From NCBI RefSeq assembly GCF_904849725.1, contig NC_058519.1, positions 107,496,881 through 107,560,880 on the forward strand: DNA of 64,000 nt, in the 5' to 3' direction. The translations under genes and the position numbers were made by a program. Shown here piece after piece: positions 43,926-54,801 of the stretch. The notes beneath the pieces were generated by a model. The model worked only from the letters and a program-made list of their open reading frames with translations. It did no database searches and was not told the DNA's origin. This DNA is from Hordeum vulgare subsp. vulgare. Lineage: Eukaryota; Streptophyta; Magnoliopsida; Poales; Poaceae. Numbering within the stretch: position 1 is the stretch's first letter; each line of letters opens with the position of its first letter.

Positions 43926-46533
43926 TGCATAAGAGTTAGGATGTGTGTCCTTTCACAGAACATTCAAAGATTATAAGATATTTAGCTCACACCGCAATTT
44001 GCAAAATCTCTTTTCATCCAAGGGCATAGTGAAGATATCTGCGAGTTGTTCTTCAGTCTTCACGTGGTCGAGGAAGATGTTGCGCTTGAGTACATGATCA
44101 CGTCATGTTGATGTCGTAGTCCTTGAGGGTTTGCTTCATCGACAGTAGTTGAGCATAGCATGAACCAGCAGAAATATACTCACCTTCAGCAGTGGAAATT
44201 GACACGCAGTTCCGCTTCTTCGAGGACCAACAAACTAAGGATCATCCAAGGAAATGGCAGGTGCGTGTTGTTGACTTGCGATGCACATGGTCGCCAACAT
44301 AGTCAAAGGCAGAATATCCAACGAGATGAAGATTTGAGACCTTGGGGTACCATAATCTAAGCGTTGGTCTGTGAGCTAGATATCAAAGAATATGCTTCAC
44401 AACCTTATGGTGTGATTCCTTCGGTGTTGCTTTGAAACGGGCACACATGCAAACACTAAGCATGTTGTCTGGCCTAGATGTAGATAGGTACAATAAAGAG
44501 ATAATCATGGAGCGGTATACCTGCTAACCAAAATCTTTACCATTTTTGAGAGTACACAGGTGGCCGTTGGTAGGCATTGCAATTTTGACGCCTTTGTGTT
44601 CATGCATGCCAACTTCTTTAGGACATCCTTAAGGTATTTCTCTTGAGAGATGAAGATGCAATTGTGTTGTTGACGAATTTGTATTCCTAGGAAGAATTTC
44701 AACTCCCCCATCATGGACATTTGATATTCTTCACCCATTATATAGGCAAATTCGTCATTGTAACGTTTATCATTATAACCAAAGATAATATCGTCTACAT
44801 ATACTTGGCACACGAATAGTTCATTGTCATAGGATTTTGTGAAAAGAGTTGGATCAAGTGAACTAAGTTTGTAGACTTTCTTCATGAGGAGTTCCTTCAA
44901 TGTGTCATACCACACCTGAGGGGCTTGCTTGAGGCCATAGAGATCCTTGTTGAATCTGAAGAGTTTGTTCAGATGCTTTGGGTCTTAAAAACCTCGGGGT
45001 TGAGCAAACATATACTTCTTCCGCAAGCTTACCATGGAGGAACACACTTTTCACATCCATTTGATATAAGGTGATATCGTGATGGCTAGCATAAGCAAGC
45101 AATATATGAATAGCTTCAAGTCTAGAAACAGGTGCAAAAGCTTCATCAAAGTCAATTCCTACAACTTGTGTGTAGCCTTGTGCTACAAGTCGTGCCTTGT
45201 TCCTCACTACCTGACCATCTTTGTCTTGCTTGTTTTGGTAAATCCACTTGGTACCGATGACATTGTGCTTTCGAGGGTTAGGCTGCTTGACAAGTTCCCA
45301 CACATTGTTTAGCTTGAATTGATGAAGTTCTTCTTGCATTGCTTGAATCCACTCAGGTTCCATGAAGGCTTCATCAACTTTTGAGGGTTCTGTGATAGAA
45401 ACAAAAGAAGAGTGCCCACAAAAGTTAACTAAATGTGAAGCTTTTGAGTGAGTGAGGAGACCTAGCGCATTGATGTCACCGAGGATTTGTCAATTTTCAC
45501 TTCATTCGCAATCCTTCGATGCGTGGGTTGAAGACTTTAATTGGGTTGAGGAATTTGTTCAGGAGCAATTTCCTCACGTGCACCAACCCAAATTTTGTTG
45601 TTGTTTGGGATGACTTCTTCAACATGCGGTTGTTCTTCAGTTGGAATGATATCTTCAGTAGCCTTGAACCTAATAGACTCCTTGGGAGGCATTTCATCTA
45701 GCACAGGAGGCACGTGCTCTCTTTGCGAGCCGTTAGTTTCATCGAACCGCACATCTACAATTTCAACAACTTTGTTGTGATAGTTGTTGAAGACCCTGTA
45801 GGTATGCGAGTCCTTTGTGTAAACAAGCATAAAACCCTCATGTGCTTTCGATGCAAATTTTGAACTATGGTGGCTATCTCTAATCCATCATCTTGCACTG
45901 AAGACTTTGAAATAACTTACATTGGGTTTCTTGTCAGTGAGGAGTTCATATGAGGTCTTCTTGAGGAATTTGTGAAGATATACCACATTGATGATGTGGC
46001 AGGCAGTGTTGATTGCCTCAGGTTATAAGTGACGAGGAGTCTAATATTCTTCAAGCATAGTGCTAGTCATCTCAACAAGAGTCCTGTTATTTCGTTCCAT
46101 GATGCTACTCTGTTGAGGAGTATAAGGGGCTGCCATCTCATGGGTAATACCAAGTTCATGAAGATAGTCATCAATACTAGTGTTTTTAACTATGTTCCAT
46201 TTTCACTCCTGATGTGCTTGATCTTGAATCCGAAGTTCATCGAGGCCCTTGAGGAAAATCGTTTGAAGACTTACTGCACTTCAGTTTTGTAGCAGATAAT
46301 ATGCACCCAAGTGTAATGTGAATAATCATCAACAATGACAAATCCATATAGAGATGCTACATTGGTTAGAGTAGCATAATGAGTAGGTCCAAAGAGGTCC
46401 AGGTGAAGCAATTCAAAAGGATGAGTGGTGGTCATGATAGTCTTCGAGGGGTGCTTGGATCTGGTCATCTTTCCAGACTCCCAAGCCCCACACTGATGAT
46501 CCTTGAGGAATTTGACACTTTCGATGCCAATGA
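43926..46533 (-). pseudogene. Sirevirus-like pol, integrase to RNase H (minus copy)
   Basis: Fragments in order on the minus strand: integrase with FELLHLDLFGP and VIVDDYSHYTWVHI (46533-46271); a degraded integrase C-terminus (46260-45880); an acidic linker (45830-45497); RT N-terminus with GTKWIYQNKQDKDG and YQMDVKSVFLHGK (45363-44905); RT core with YVDDIIFGYNDKRY (44915-44505); and then degraded RNase H to about 43926. Several frameshifts and stops make it inactive. It continues upstream beyond the CACTA insertion at 46534-50040. Confidence 0.85.
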
Positions 46534-46549
46534 CACTACAGGAATTAGC

Positions 46550-47100
46550 TTCTTTGCCGTCTGCCATCACAAACGGCAAAGAGCATATCACGAACGGCAA
46601 AGAGAATATCACAGACGGCAAAGAATCTCACCACCGGCAAAATTTCTGCGTCAGCCTACGACGACATTGTAGCTTTATAGGAGCTATCGGCAAAGTGGTC
46701 GAGACGACAGCCGACAGGCGTTGCCTCCGTTAGGGGCTAACGGAGGCTTTGCCGTCTGCCTCCCCTCTTCTGTGTCGTCTGCCTCCCCCCTCTTCTTTGC
46801 CGTCTGCCCCCTCCTCCTCCCCCTCCTCTGTGTCGTCTGCCTCCGCCTCTTCTTTGCCATCCGCCTCCCCCCTTTTCTGTGTCGTCTGCCTCCCCCTCTT
46901 CTTTGCTGTCAGCCTCCACCTCTTCCCCCCTCCTTTGTGCCCTCTTCTTTGCCGTCTTCCCCCTGGAAGCAGACGACAAAGATACTATATGGCCAGCTGC
47001 TACTGCCCAGGTTGCACAGCTGGGCGCCACATGGCACCTTTGCCGTCGGTCAGTTGATGGCAAAGGCCTTTGCCATCAGCTGGCAGACGACAAAGAGCCT
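46550..47100. repeat. Left subterminal GCCGTC repeats of the CACTA element
   Basis: Repeated (A/G)ACGGCAAAGA occurs at 46575-46640. TTTGCCGTCTGCCTCCCC-type units then recur about every 35-50 bp from 46748 to 46970 before the motif thins out. Subterminal repeats of this kind bind the CACTA transposase. The open frames across them arise from the repeat. Confidence 0.75.
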
Positions 47101-47529
47101 ATATTGTCACATTTTTGTTTATTATTTCTATTTCACAACACATATACATATAATTCATAGCACATATATGATAAATAGATCACAACACATATATGATATA
47201 CATATAAATAGGTCATCAATGCCATTTGTTCATCAATGTACATCCCATATATCAAAAGAACCAACACATACAAAGTTTCATCCATATATACATACATATA
47301 GTTGCACATATATTGTTCATCCATATATACATATACATATAGTTCCACATTGTTCATCAACTCAAATAAAAACGGAAACTAAAGCACTCCAATGCCAGCT
47401 TCCATGCATGTAGTACATCCAATCTGCAAAATGGGAATAAGAAAGTGAGAAGAAGAAGAACAACAACATATATATGACAAATAAGCTAAATTGAAGAAGA
47501 AATAGAATAAGCAAGAAGAGAACAAGGAG

Positions 47530-47830
47530 AAGAAAAACAATAAGGAGGAGGAGGAGGAGGAGGAGGGGAAGGAGAAGGAGAAGGAGGAGGAGAAGAAGAA
47601 AAAAGAAGAAGAGAAGAAGAAGGAGAAGAAGGAGGAGAAGAAGGAGGAGAGAAGAAGAAGGAGAAGAAGGAGGGCTCCTTCTCCTTCTTCTCCTCCTTCT
47701 CCTTCTTCTTCTCTTCTCCTCCTCCTCCTTCTTCTTCTTCTTCTCCTTCTCCTTCTCCTTCTTCTTCTTCTCCTTCTCCTTCTCCTTCTCTTCTTCTTCT
47801 CTTCTTCTTCTTCTTCTTCTTCTTCCTTCT
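47530..47830. repeat. Large purine/pyrimidine inverted repeat
   Basis: About 140 bases of GGA/GAAG purine repeats (47537-47673) are followed with almost no loop by about 155 bases of CTTCTCC pyrimidine repeats (47674-47830), so one strand can fold back on itself. The sequence is also close to mirror symmetry within each arm. Confidence 0.85.
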
Positions 47831-47859
47831 TTTCATTTCTCCTCTTCTCCTCTTCTTGC

Positions 47860-48985
47860 AGCTAAATTAGCTAACTATGTCTTTTTGGAGCTAAATGGGC
47901 TAATTATGTCATTATAGAGGAAAACAAGCTAAGTATATAATATTAATGAGCTAACCAAGGTTCTTATGCCATTTTGAGCTTATAATGTCTTTTAGGAGCT
48001 AAATTGACTAATTATGTCATTGTTGGGGAAATTAAGGCAAGGAGAATATGAAAGAGGTGAAGAAAGAGGAGGAGGAGAAGAAGAAATAAAGAAGAAGGAG
48101 GAGAAGGAGGAGGAGGATAAGGACTAGAAGGTCCTGGGCCTTCTCCTCCTTCTCCTCCTCCTTCTTCTCTTCTTCTTCTTGTTCTTTCTTTTCATTTTTC
48201 CTATTTCTTCTCCTCTTCTCGTCTTCTTGGAGCTAAATTATCTAACTATGTCTTTTTGGAGCTAAATGGGCTAATTATCCCATTTTAGAGGAAAACAAGC
48301 TAAGTATATAATATTAATGAGCTAACCAAGGTTCTTATGCCATTTTGAGGTTATTATGGCATTTTGGAGCTAAATGGGCTAATTATGTCATTGTTGGGGA
48401 AATTAAGGCAAGGAGAATATGAAAGAGGAGAAGAAAGATGAGGAGGAGAAGGAGAAGAAGAAATAAAGAAGAAGGAGGAGAAGGAGGAGGAGGAGGAGAA
48501 GGACTAGAAGGTCCTTGGCCTTCTCCTCCTCCTCCTCCTTCTCTTCTTCTTCTTCTTCTTCTTTCTTTTCATTTTTCCTATTTCTTCTCCTGTTCTCCTC
48601 TTCTTGGAGCTAAATTAGCTAACTATGTCTTTTTGGAGCTAAATGGGCTAATTATCCCATTTTAGAGGAAACCAAGATAAGTATATAATATTAATGAGCT
48701 AACCAAGGTTCTTATGCCATTTTGAGGAGAATAAGACAGAGGAGAAGAAAGAGGAGGAGGAGGAGAAGAAAAAGAAGAAATCAAGAAGAAGGAGAAGGAG
48801 GAGGAGGAGAAGAAGGAGGAGAAGAAGGAGGAGGAGAAGGTATTCTTCTTCTCTTCTTCTCTTCTTCTTTTCTTCTTCTTTTCTTCTTCTCCTTCTTATT
48901 TTTGTATTCTCCTCCTCCTCCTCCTCTTATTCTTCTTCTTCTCCTCCTCCTCTTCTCCTCTTCTCCTCCTCCTCCCCTTCTTCTT
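47860..48985. repeat. Three direct repeats of ~370 bp, each ending in a purine/pyrimidine hairpin
   Basis: Units begin AGCTAAATTA at about 47860, 48231 and 48608. Each runs through GGAGCTAAATGGGCTAATTA, ATATAATATTAATGAGCTAA and CCAAGGTTCTTATGCC. The first two continue into AAGGCAAGGAGAATATGAAAG and a purine arm, then a GGACTAGAAGGTCC centre and a pyrimidine arm. The third is shorter and its centre differs. Confidence 0.85.
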
Positions 48986-48999
48986 CTTCCTATTCTTTC

Positions 49000-49250
49000 T
49001 ATTAAGCTAACTAACTAACTAACCAAGCTAACTAAACCTATCGCTAAACCTAGATAGCACTAAACAACAAAAAAATAACAAAAATAGAATCTACCACTAA
49101 GTAACTAAAAAAGAATCTAGCTACCACTAATTAACAAAACAAAATCTACCACTAAACTACCTACTAAATCTACTAATTAACTAACTAAATCTAACAACTA
49201 ACTAAACTACTACTAAAACTACTAATTAACTAACCTACCAACTAAACTAT
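49000..49250. repeat. CTAACTAA-rich low-complexity tract
   Basis: Variants of CTAACTAA, CTACCACTAA and ACTAAAT are repeated within the CACTA element. No coding sign is seen. Confidence 0.7.
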
Positions 49251-50040
49251 ATATGCCACTAAATATGTTAATTAGCAAAAAAAGAAAAAAAAAGACTTAC
49301 CGGAGGGGGGCGGCCGGGGATGAGGAGGGCGCGGCGGTGGAGGAGAGGGCGGTGGTGGCAGAGGGGGTGGTGGTGGAGAAGGGGCGAGCTCCGACGGCGG
49401 TGGTGGAGGAGGAGGTCCCCGGGAGCAGGAGGGGGCGTGGTGGAGGAGGGGGGCGCAGGGAGGCCGGAGGAGGAGGGGGCGCAGGGAGGCCGGAGGAGGA
49501 GGGGGCGGCGGCGCAGGGAGGCCGGAGGAAGAGGGGGCGCAGGAAGGCCAGAGGAGGAGGGGCGGCGGCGCAGGGAGGCCGGAGGAGGGCGCGGCGGCGG
49601 TGGTGGTGTCGGGGGGGGGGTGAGAGAGAGGGGTGTGGGGTGTCTGTTAGGGGTGAGAGAGAGGCGCGTGGGGGTGGGGCTAACGGCCGTTAGGGCGCAC
49701 CCTCTTTGCCGTCCGCCTCCCGACGGCATAGAGGAGAAAAGCGGACGGCAAAGAGAGAGGTCGTTAGGGGGGAGAGAGGGGGTGTGGGGTGGGCCAGCCG
49801 AGCGCTTTACCGTCTGCCTAAGTGATGTTTGCCGTGAGCCCAGCTCTTTGCCGTGTGCCTGAGTGGTTTTTGCCGTGAGCCAGCTCACGGCAAAGAGCTG
49901 GGTGATGGCAAAGAGGGTCTTTGCCATCAGCCAGCTCTTTGCCATCTGGTTTCTGGTAGCTGATGGCAAAGAGGGTCTTTGCCATCAGTCAGCAGACGGC
50001 AAAGAAGCAGCAGATGGCAAAATCTCTGATTCCAGTAGTG

Positions 50041-50545
50041 TGCCATGCTTCCTCTTCTCCAGTGTGTGCATACTCCTCATGCGTGCATGACCAAGTCGTC
50101 GATGCCATAGCCAACCCTCTAAGGCTTTTGGAAGTAGACACGTGGCCGATTGTGGATCTGTAGAGAAATCAACAATTTACAAGTCTCCTCTCCTAAAGGC
50201 TTCAAAGAATTTGGATTTGTCAGATTCCATGATGACTATGCAATGATATTTGCCAAAGATGACAATCATATCAAGATCACAAATAATCGAGACACACATG
50301 AGGTTAAACCCAAGGGATTCCACAAGCATGACTTTGTCCATGTGGCGGTCCTTGGATATAGCCACCTTACTGAGGCCCAATACCCCCCTTTTTTCCTTTG
50401 TGTCCGTTGCTTCAGTGGTGATGGAGTTAGTGGGATGCTCATCAATAAATTGTTGTCACCAATCATGTGATTTGCACATCCACTGTCAAGAACCCACTCA
50501 GTGGTTTTGGGGTTGTCATCCTGTAGATGAATTAGTACTACTTAC
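50041..50545 (-). pseudogene. Sirevirus-like protease region (minus copy)
   Basis: On the minus strand the text GKVAISKDRHMDKVMLVESLG-type sequence (split here as GLSKVAISKDRHMDKVML) and FGKYHCIVIMESDKSKFFEAF (50380-50177) matches the region after the DSG protease motif, which lies near 50490 (TTCTTGACAGTGG). The plus-strand copy at 54802 begins at exactly this motif. Stops disrupt the frame. The CACTA insertion at 50040 separates it from integrase. Confidence 0.7.
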
Positions 50546-53255
50546 CATCTCATATGCTTCAGAGTGAATAATATGATATCAAATTCATTAGAATTGAATG
50601 TCATCACATATATTAGAGTTAAAACAATACGAGGAGGAGTGAAATGATAAACATTTCATCATGATGAGCCTGCATCCTTTCAAGTATTTCCTCAGGTCTC
50701 CCGCAAATTCGTCAGATAATCATGTTCATCTGGAGACCTGACCTACAGAAGTGTTTAGTTCAATTTATTCACCACCCACATATGAAGGGGTGGTGAAGAG
50801 TTCATCATCATGCGAGCACCATGAGAGAATTTTGGCATTGAAGCTAATGCACTTAGTTTCACATGGGGGGGGGGTTAGTGTACGCAAATGAATATGTGGA
50901 GAAATTCTTCGAGGACTTATGAACATAGTGATTTGAGGAATAGTGCACATATTTAGTTCCCTTGTAGTTTCCTTGCATGTCACAAGCATTAGAACGAGTA
51001 CGAGCAAAATTTTGACCATACGAGGAATTTGATCCTCGTGAAGACTTTGGTCCACTTGAGGAATTTGATTTGGGCTTCATGTTCTTCACGGGTGGTGTCA
51101 TGCTGACATTCACCTGAAGACTTTTCAAGCTGCTTTTGTGAACCCGAATTTTCCTCAAGGGTGGTCCATTCATGCACTTAGTTCCAACATATCTAGAAAA
51201 TACTTCACCATTCTGATTTTTGAACAGATTATAATTCAAGTTAAACGACTCATCAGAGGAATATGAAGTTCCACATGCAAAGCCTGATAATGTGGATGGA
51301 TCGACAAGAGGTCCTTTTGCAGCAACCCATGATGTTTTGGGATAATTCTGAGGTTTCCAGTATGATCCATCAACATTGAATTTCCTCTCAAATGCAATGC
51401 CTTCTTCCTAGGGTTTCTATTCACAATCTTCTTTTTGAGCACATTGCAAAGGGTTTGATGTCCTTTGAGGCTTTTATATATGCCTGTCACATACATTTCC
51501 TTCAACCCTGAATTTTCGTCAGTGACATTTGTGGTTTCCTCAAGCGGGGAATTTGTAGAAATAGAAGCATTTGAACTTTCAGGTGAAGAATTAACAGATT
51601 CAGATTTGATGCATTTTAAGATGGTGGAATGAATTCTTCCTGAGTGGTACTGATCTGTTGAGCAAGAAAAGAATCATTTTCACTTTCAAGATCATCATGA
51701 GATGCCCTTAGTTTCTCAAGATCTCGCTTTCTTTGAATAAATTCATAAGAAGGCTTCTCATGATCAGCCAAGAGAGTGCCATGACATTCCTGAAGACTAT
51801 CAAACCTAGACTGAAGACTTTGAACATCACGAGTCAGGGTTTGAGTCCAATTCATTTCCTCATTCAACAGGTTATCGCTTTTGTCTAGTAGTTTTGAAAG
51901 CTTTTCAAGTGCATTTTGTTGCTTAGTGGCAATATTGGCAAGCTTGTAGTAATTAGGTTTTTGATAATCATCAGGTTCAGAGTCACTTGAGTCAGAAGAG
52001 GAAGTGTGTTTGGGTACCTTGGAATATTTTTCCATGAAGCAACAGGTGGGAGCAAAGTCGTCGTCGCATTCACCACTGTTGTTGACATTGTCATTTTCTT
52101 CGAGGTCCAAGATGGACTTGCTGAAAATTGTGGTAACAAGGGCCAGGCTTGCCACACCAGACTCTCACTCCACTTAAAATCCTTCCTCTTCATCACATTC
52201 TTCAGATTCTTCCTCAGAATCCATTTCCTTGCCAAAAAGAGCCCGAGCCTTTCTGAAACTATTCTAGTTGTGCATTGAGGACTTTGAAGATGAGGATTTT
52301 GAAGATTTCTTCTTTTTCTCCGAGTCGTCAGAACTATCATCCTTGTATTTCTTCTTCTTTGATTCCTTCACCCAGCAAGTACAATCATCAATGTAGTGAC
52401 CATATTTCTTGCATTTATGGCAGGTCCTTTTCGTGTCGTCCTCACGTGAAGATTCTGATATCCTCATATCTTTTCCAGAAGATTTTCTGAACTAGCCTCG
52501 TCTGGTGAACTTCTGAAATTTCCTCACTAGCATAGCAAGTTCCCGACCAAGTTCTTTAGGATCACCAAGACTGCAATCAAATTCTTCTTCTTCAGATGAG
52601 GAACCAGCCTTTGCCTTCAGTGCACGAGGTCTTCGACATCTTGGTCCATAGAGGTCTCTCTTCTCAGCTTGTTGGAATTTGTGAGTATTGAGGCTCTCAA
52701 GAATATCAGTAGGATCTAGTAACTTGTAGTCTCTTCGTTCTTGAATCATCAGAACCAGTGTATTGAATGAAGAATCAAGAGATCTCAGCAGTTTCTTCAC
52801 CACCTCATGGTTAGTGATGTCTTTGGCCCCAAGAGCGTGTAACTCATTGGAGATATCAGTGAGGCGATCGAAGGTTTGCTGACAACTCTCATTATCGAGT
52901 CTTTTGAAGCGGTTGAAGAGATTGCGAAGAACATCAACCCGAGAGTCACATTGAGTAGATACTCCTTGACCTTGGAAAGCCTGACCGAGATAAGCTTTGC
53001 AGAACCCAATGCACTCACTGTGCCATACTGACCTTTTCTTAGATGGCCACACATAACATCCTTTGCTTGAGAGTCAAGTTGCTTGAATATCTTCACATCA
53101 ACAGCATTGATAGTTGGGGTGACAGAGGGAACACCATTTTCCACAACATACCGGAGATCATTGTCAATTGCTTCAAGATGCATCTGCATCTTGTTCTTCC
53201 AGTAGGGATAGTTCGTCCCTTCAAAGGTAGGACAACCCGAAGTGACCTTGATCAT
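50546..53255 (-). pseudogene. Sirevirus-like gag (minus copy), degenerate
   Basis: From MIKVTSGCPTFEG (53255) the text runs through the UBN2-type gag core (YPYWKNKMQMHLEAID, RVDVLRNLFNRFKRLDNES, LHALGAKDITNHEVVKKLL), with a frame change near 52970. A CX2CX4HX4C zinc knuckle CHKCKKYGHYIDDC lies at about 52422-52381. The long C-terminal part follows (52155-51616), Ser/acidic-rich then coiled-coil-like (LEKLSKLLDKSDNLLNEE, RDLEKLRASHDDLESEND). Such a long coiled C-terminus is typical of Sirevirus gag. Beyond 51505 the region before protease is degraded. Multiple stops and frameshifts are present. Confidence 0.8.
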
Positions 53256-53318
53256 ACGTGCGGTCGACCTAACTAAAACTCTAGGTGGTTAAACCAAAAT
53301 CACACGGAACAAGGAGTA

Positions 53319-53336
53319 CCTTGCTTTGATACCAAT
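53319..53336 (-). other. Primer binding site of the minus-strand Sirevirus-like copy
   Basis: Directly after the LTR end at 53337 the minus strand reads ATTGGTATCAAAGCAAGG, matching the 3' end complement of initiator tRNA-Met (TGGTATC...GC) used by Copia elements. This fixes the orientation and the LTR end. Confidence 0.85.
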
Positions 53337-54801
53337 TGAAAGTGCATTATATCGACTAGAGGGGTGGTGAATAGGCGATTGTTATGAATTTTTCACTGAG
53401 GAATTTTCTTGTGAGGAAATTGCTCAGTCATGAACAACGAGCAGCAGATTAAGTACTTAGGGAAACATGCAACACAACAACAACATAGTCTTCATGATGA
53501 AATGAAACATACGATTCACACAAGTAGCATGTTCAGGATGCACAGGTGAAGAACAAGTGAAGTGAAGAATTTGGGGTGAAGAAATTGTCAAAGTCTTCAG
53601 TCGAATCCTTCAAACAATAAAGATCAATTTCATCAATACAAGGGTTGAGGAAATATAACCACGTACTCAGTGAAGACAATGATTTGATGACCTAGTTCCA
53701 ACTGCTATAGCACTCATATGTCTGATTTGGAGCATCTCGGTATTTAAACCAATTGACACACAATCCTTACCGTATTCTCCTTGAGCTAAGGACACACAGT
53801 ACTCGCCAAACACTCATGGTAAGTCTTCAGGGAAGAGTTCCAAACCCTCACAAAGTGGGTCACCGAGAGATCTACAATTGGCTGCTAGATGCTCTAGACC
53901 ATGACGCCTAACCGTTTGGAGGATGCATAGTCCTCAAAGGTAACAAGCATCGGTTCCACACAGGAACAATCTCTTCAGTGATGCTCAATTACTTTGGGGT
54001 TTTTGGGTTTTGGTTTGGGTGTTTGGGGTTTTTCCTCACTGAAGATTTCCTCTCAAAGTCTTCGAGGAATGGGTTGCTCTCAAATGAAAAGTGTCAGTTT
54101 TTCTCGCGGAGCAGGCAACCAGCTGGTGGTTATGGGGGCGGCTATTTATAGCGTGGGAGAAATCCTCACATGATTTTACATAAATACCCCAACCATATGA
54201 CCCTTATGTGGATAAGGTTGGTGACAACTCACGCAGGGCACAACAACGGTCAAATCTTTCTACTCTGAAAGTCCTCATGTCTCTCATGTTCCTCACTTGT
54301 TGGTATTTCGTACTAGAGAAAACCTAACTCCTCAGTTAGAGCAATTTCCTGAGAGACAAGAAGATCTTCATCTATTTCACTGAAGAAATTGACTAAACTA
54401 TAATAGATTTTCAAAGGCTTCACTCGAAGGATTGAGTATGTGTAGGATTTTAGATGAACATCACTTGGAAACTTTTCCTAAGTTTTACCTCGACCCCCTT
54501 TAATAGTACAATGGTCATATGACTCAAAAGAAAGGAAATGAAACTACAAAAAAAGTCTTCACGCTTCAAAGTCCTCGCATCAGTTTCTTCACGGAGACAC
54601 CAATTTACTCGCTTTCAAAGTCTTCGAGGAATTACCAAAGTTTTCAGCCGAAGACATTCATTTTTAGGGGTCGATATTCTTCGAATAACTCAAACTCCTC
54701 AATGACTTATAGATCTTGTGTACACTTACACACACTATAGTCTCTTAACCTATAAGTCTGCAATACACCAAAATCACTAAGGGGCACTACATGCACTTAC
54801 G
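53337..54801 (-). repeat. Complete Sirevirus-like 5' LTR (minus copy)
   Basis: 1,465 bp. The sense strand starts CGTAAGTGCAT (first base changed from T) and ends ATAATGCACTTTCA beside the primer binding site. TATTTATA at 54143-54150 is the TATA box on the minus strand, in the same AGCCGCCCCC context as the other copies. It lies exactly against the protease motif of the plus-strand copy at 54802. Confidence 0.9.

Larger units (their letters stand above)
46534..50040. mobile_element. Non-autonomous CACTA transposon inserted in Sirevirus integrase
   Basis: The 3,507-bp element has ends CACTACAGGAAT (46534) and ATTCCAGTAGTG (50029-50040, complement CACTACTGGAAT). Flanking trinucleotides are TGA and TGC, which fit a 3-bp target duplication with one change. 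The Sirevirus text is continuous across the insertion when compared with 55240-55280. Subterminal regions carry many copies of TTTGCCGTC/GACGGCAAAG in both orientations. No transposase frame exists, and the interior is dominated by purine/pyrimidine repeats and a GC-rich block near 49300-49700. It must depend on an autonomous CACTA element. Confidence 0.88.

Noticed and set aside
46550..46970. Regularly spaced GCCGTC repeats that could suggest a CRISPR array
   Set aside because: Spacing varies, spacers are not unique sequences, the repeats occur in both orientations near both ends of a CACTA element, and the genome is a plant nuclear genome.
46721..49969. Long frames of Ser/Pro, Lys/Glu or Arg/Gly repeats inside the CACTA element
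   Set aside because: They come directly from CCT/GGA/GAAG repeats open in several frames on both strands, with no globular or transposase text.
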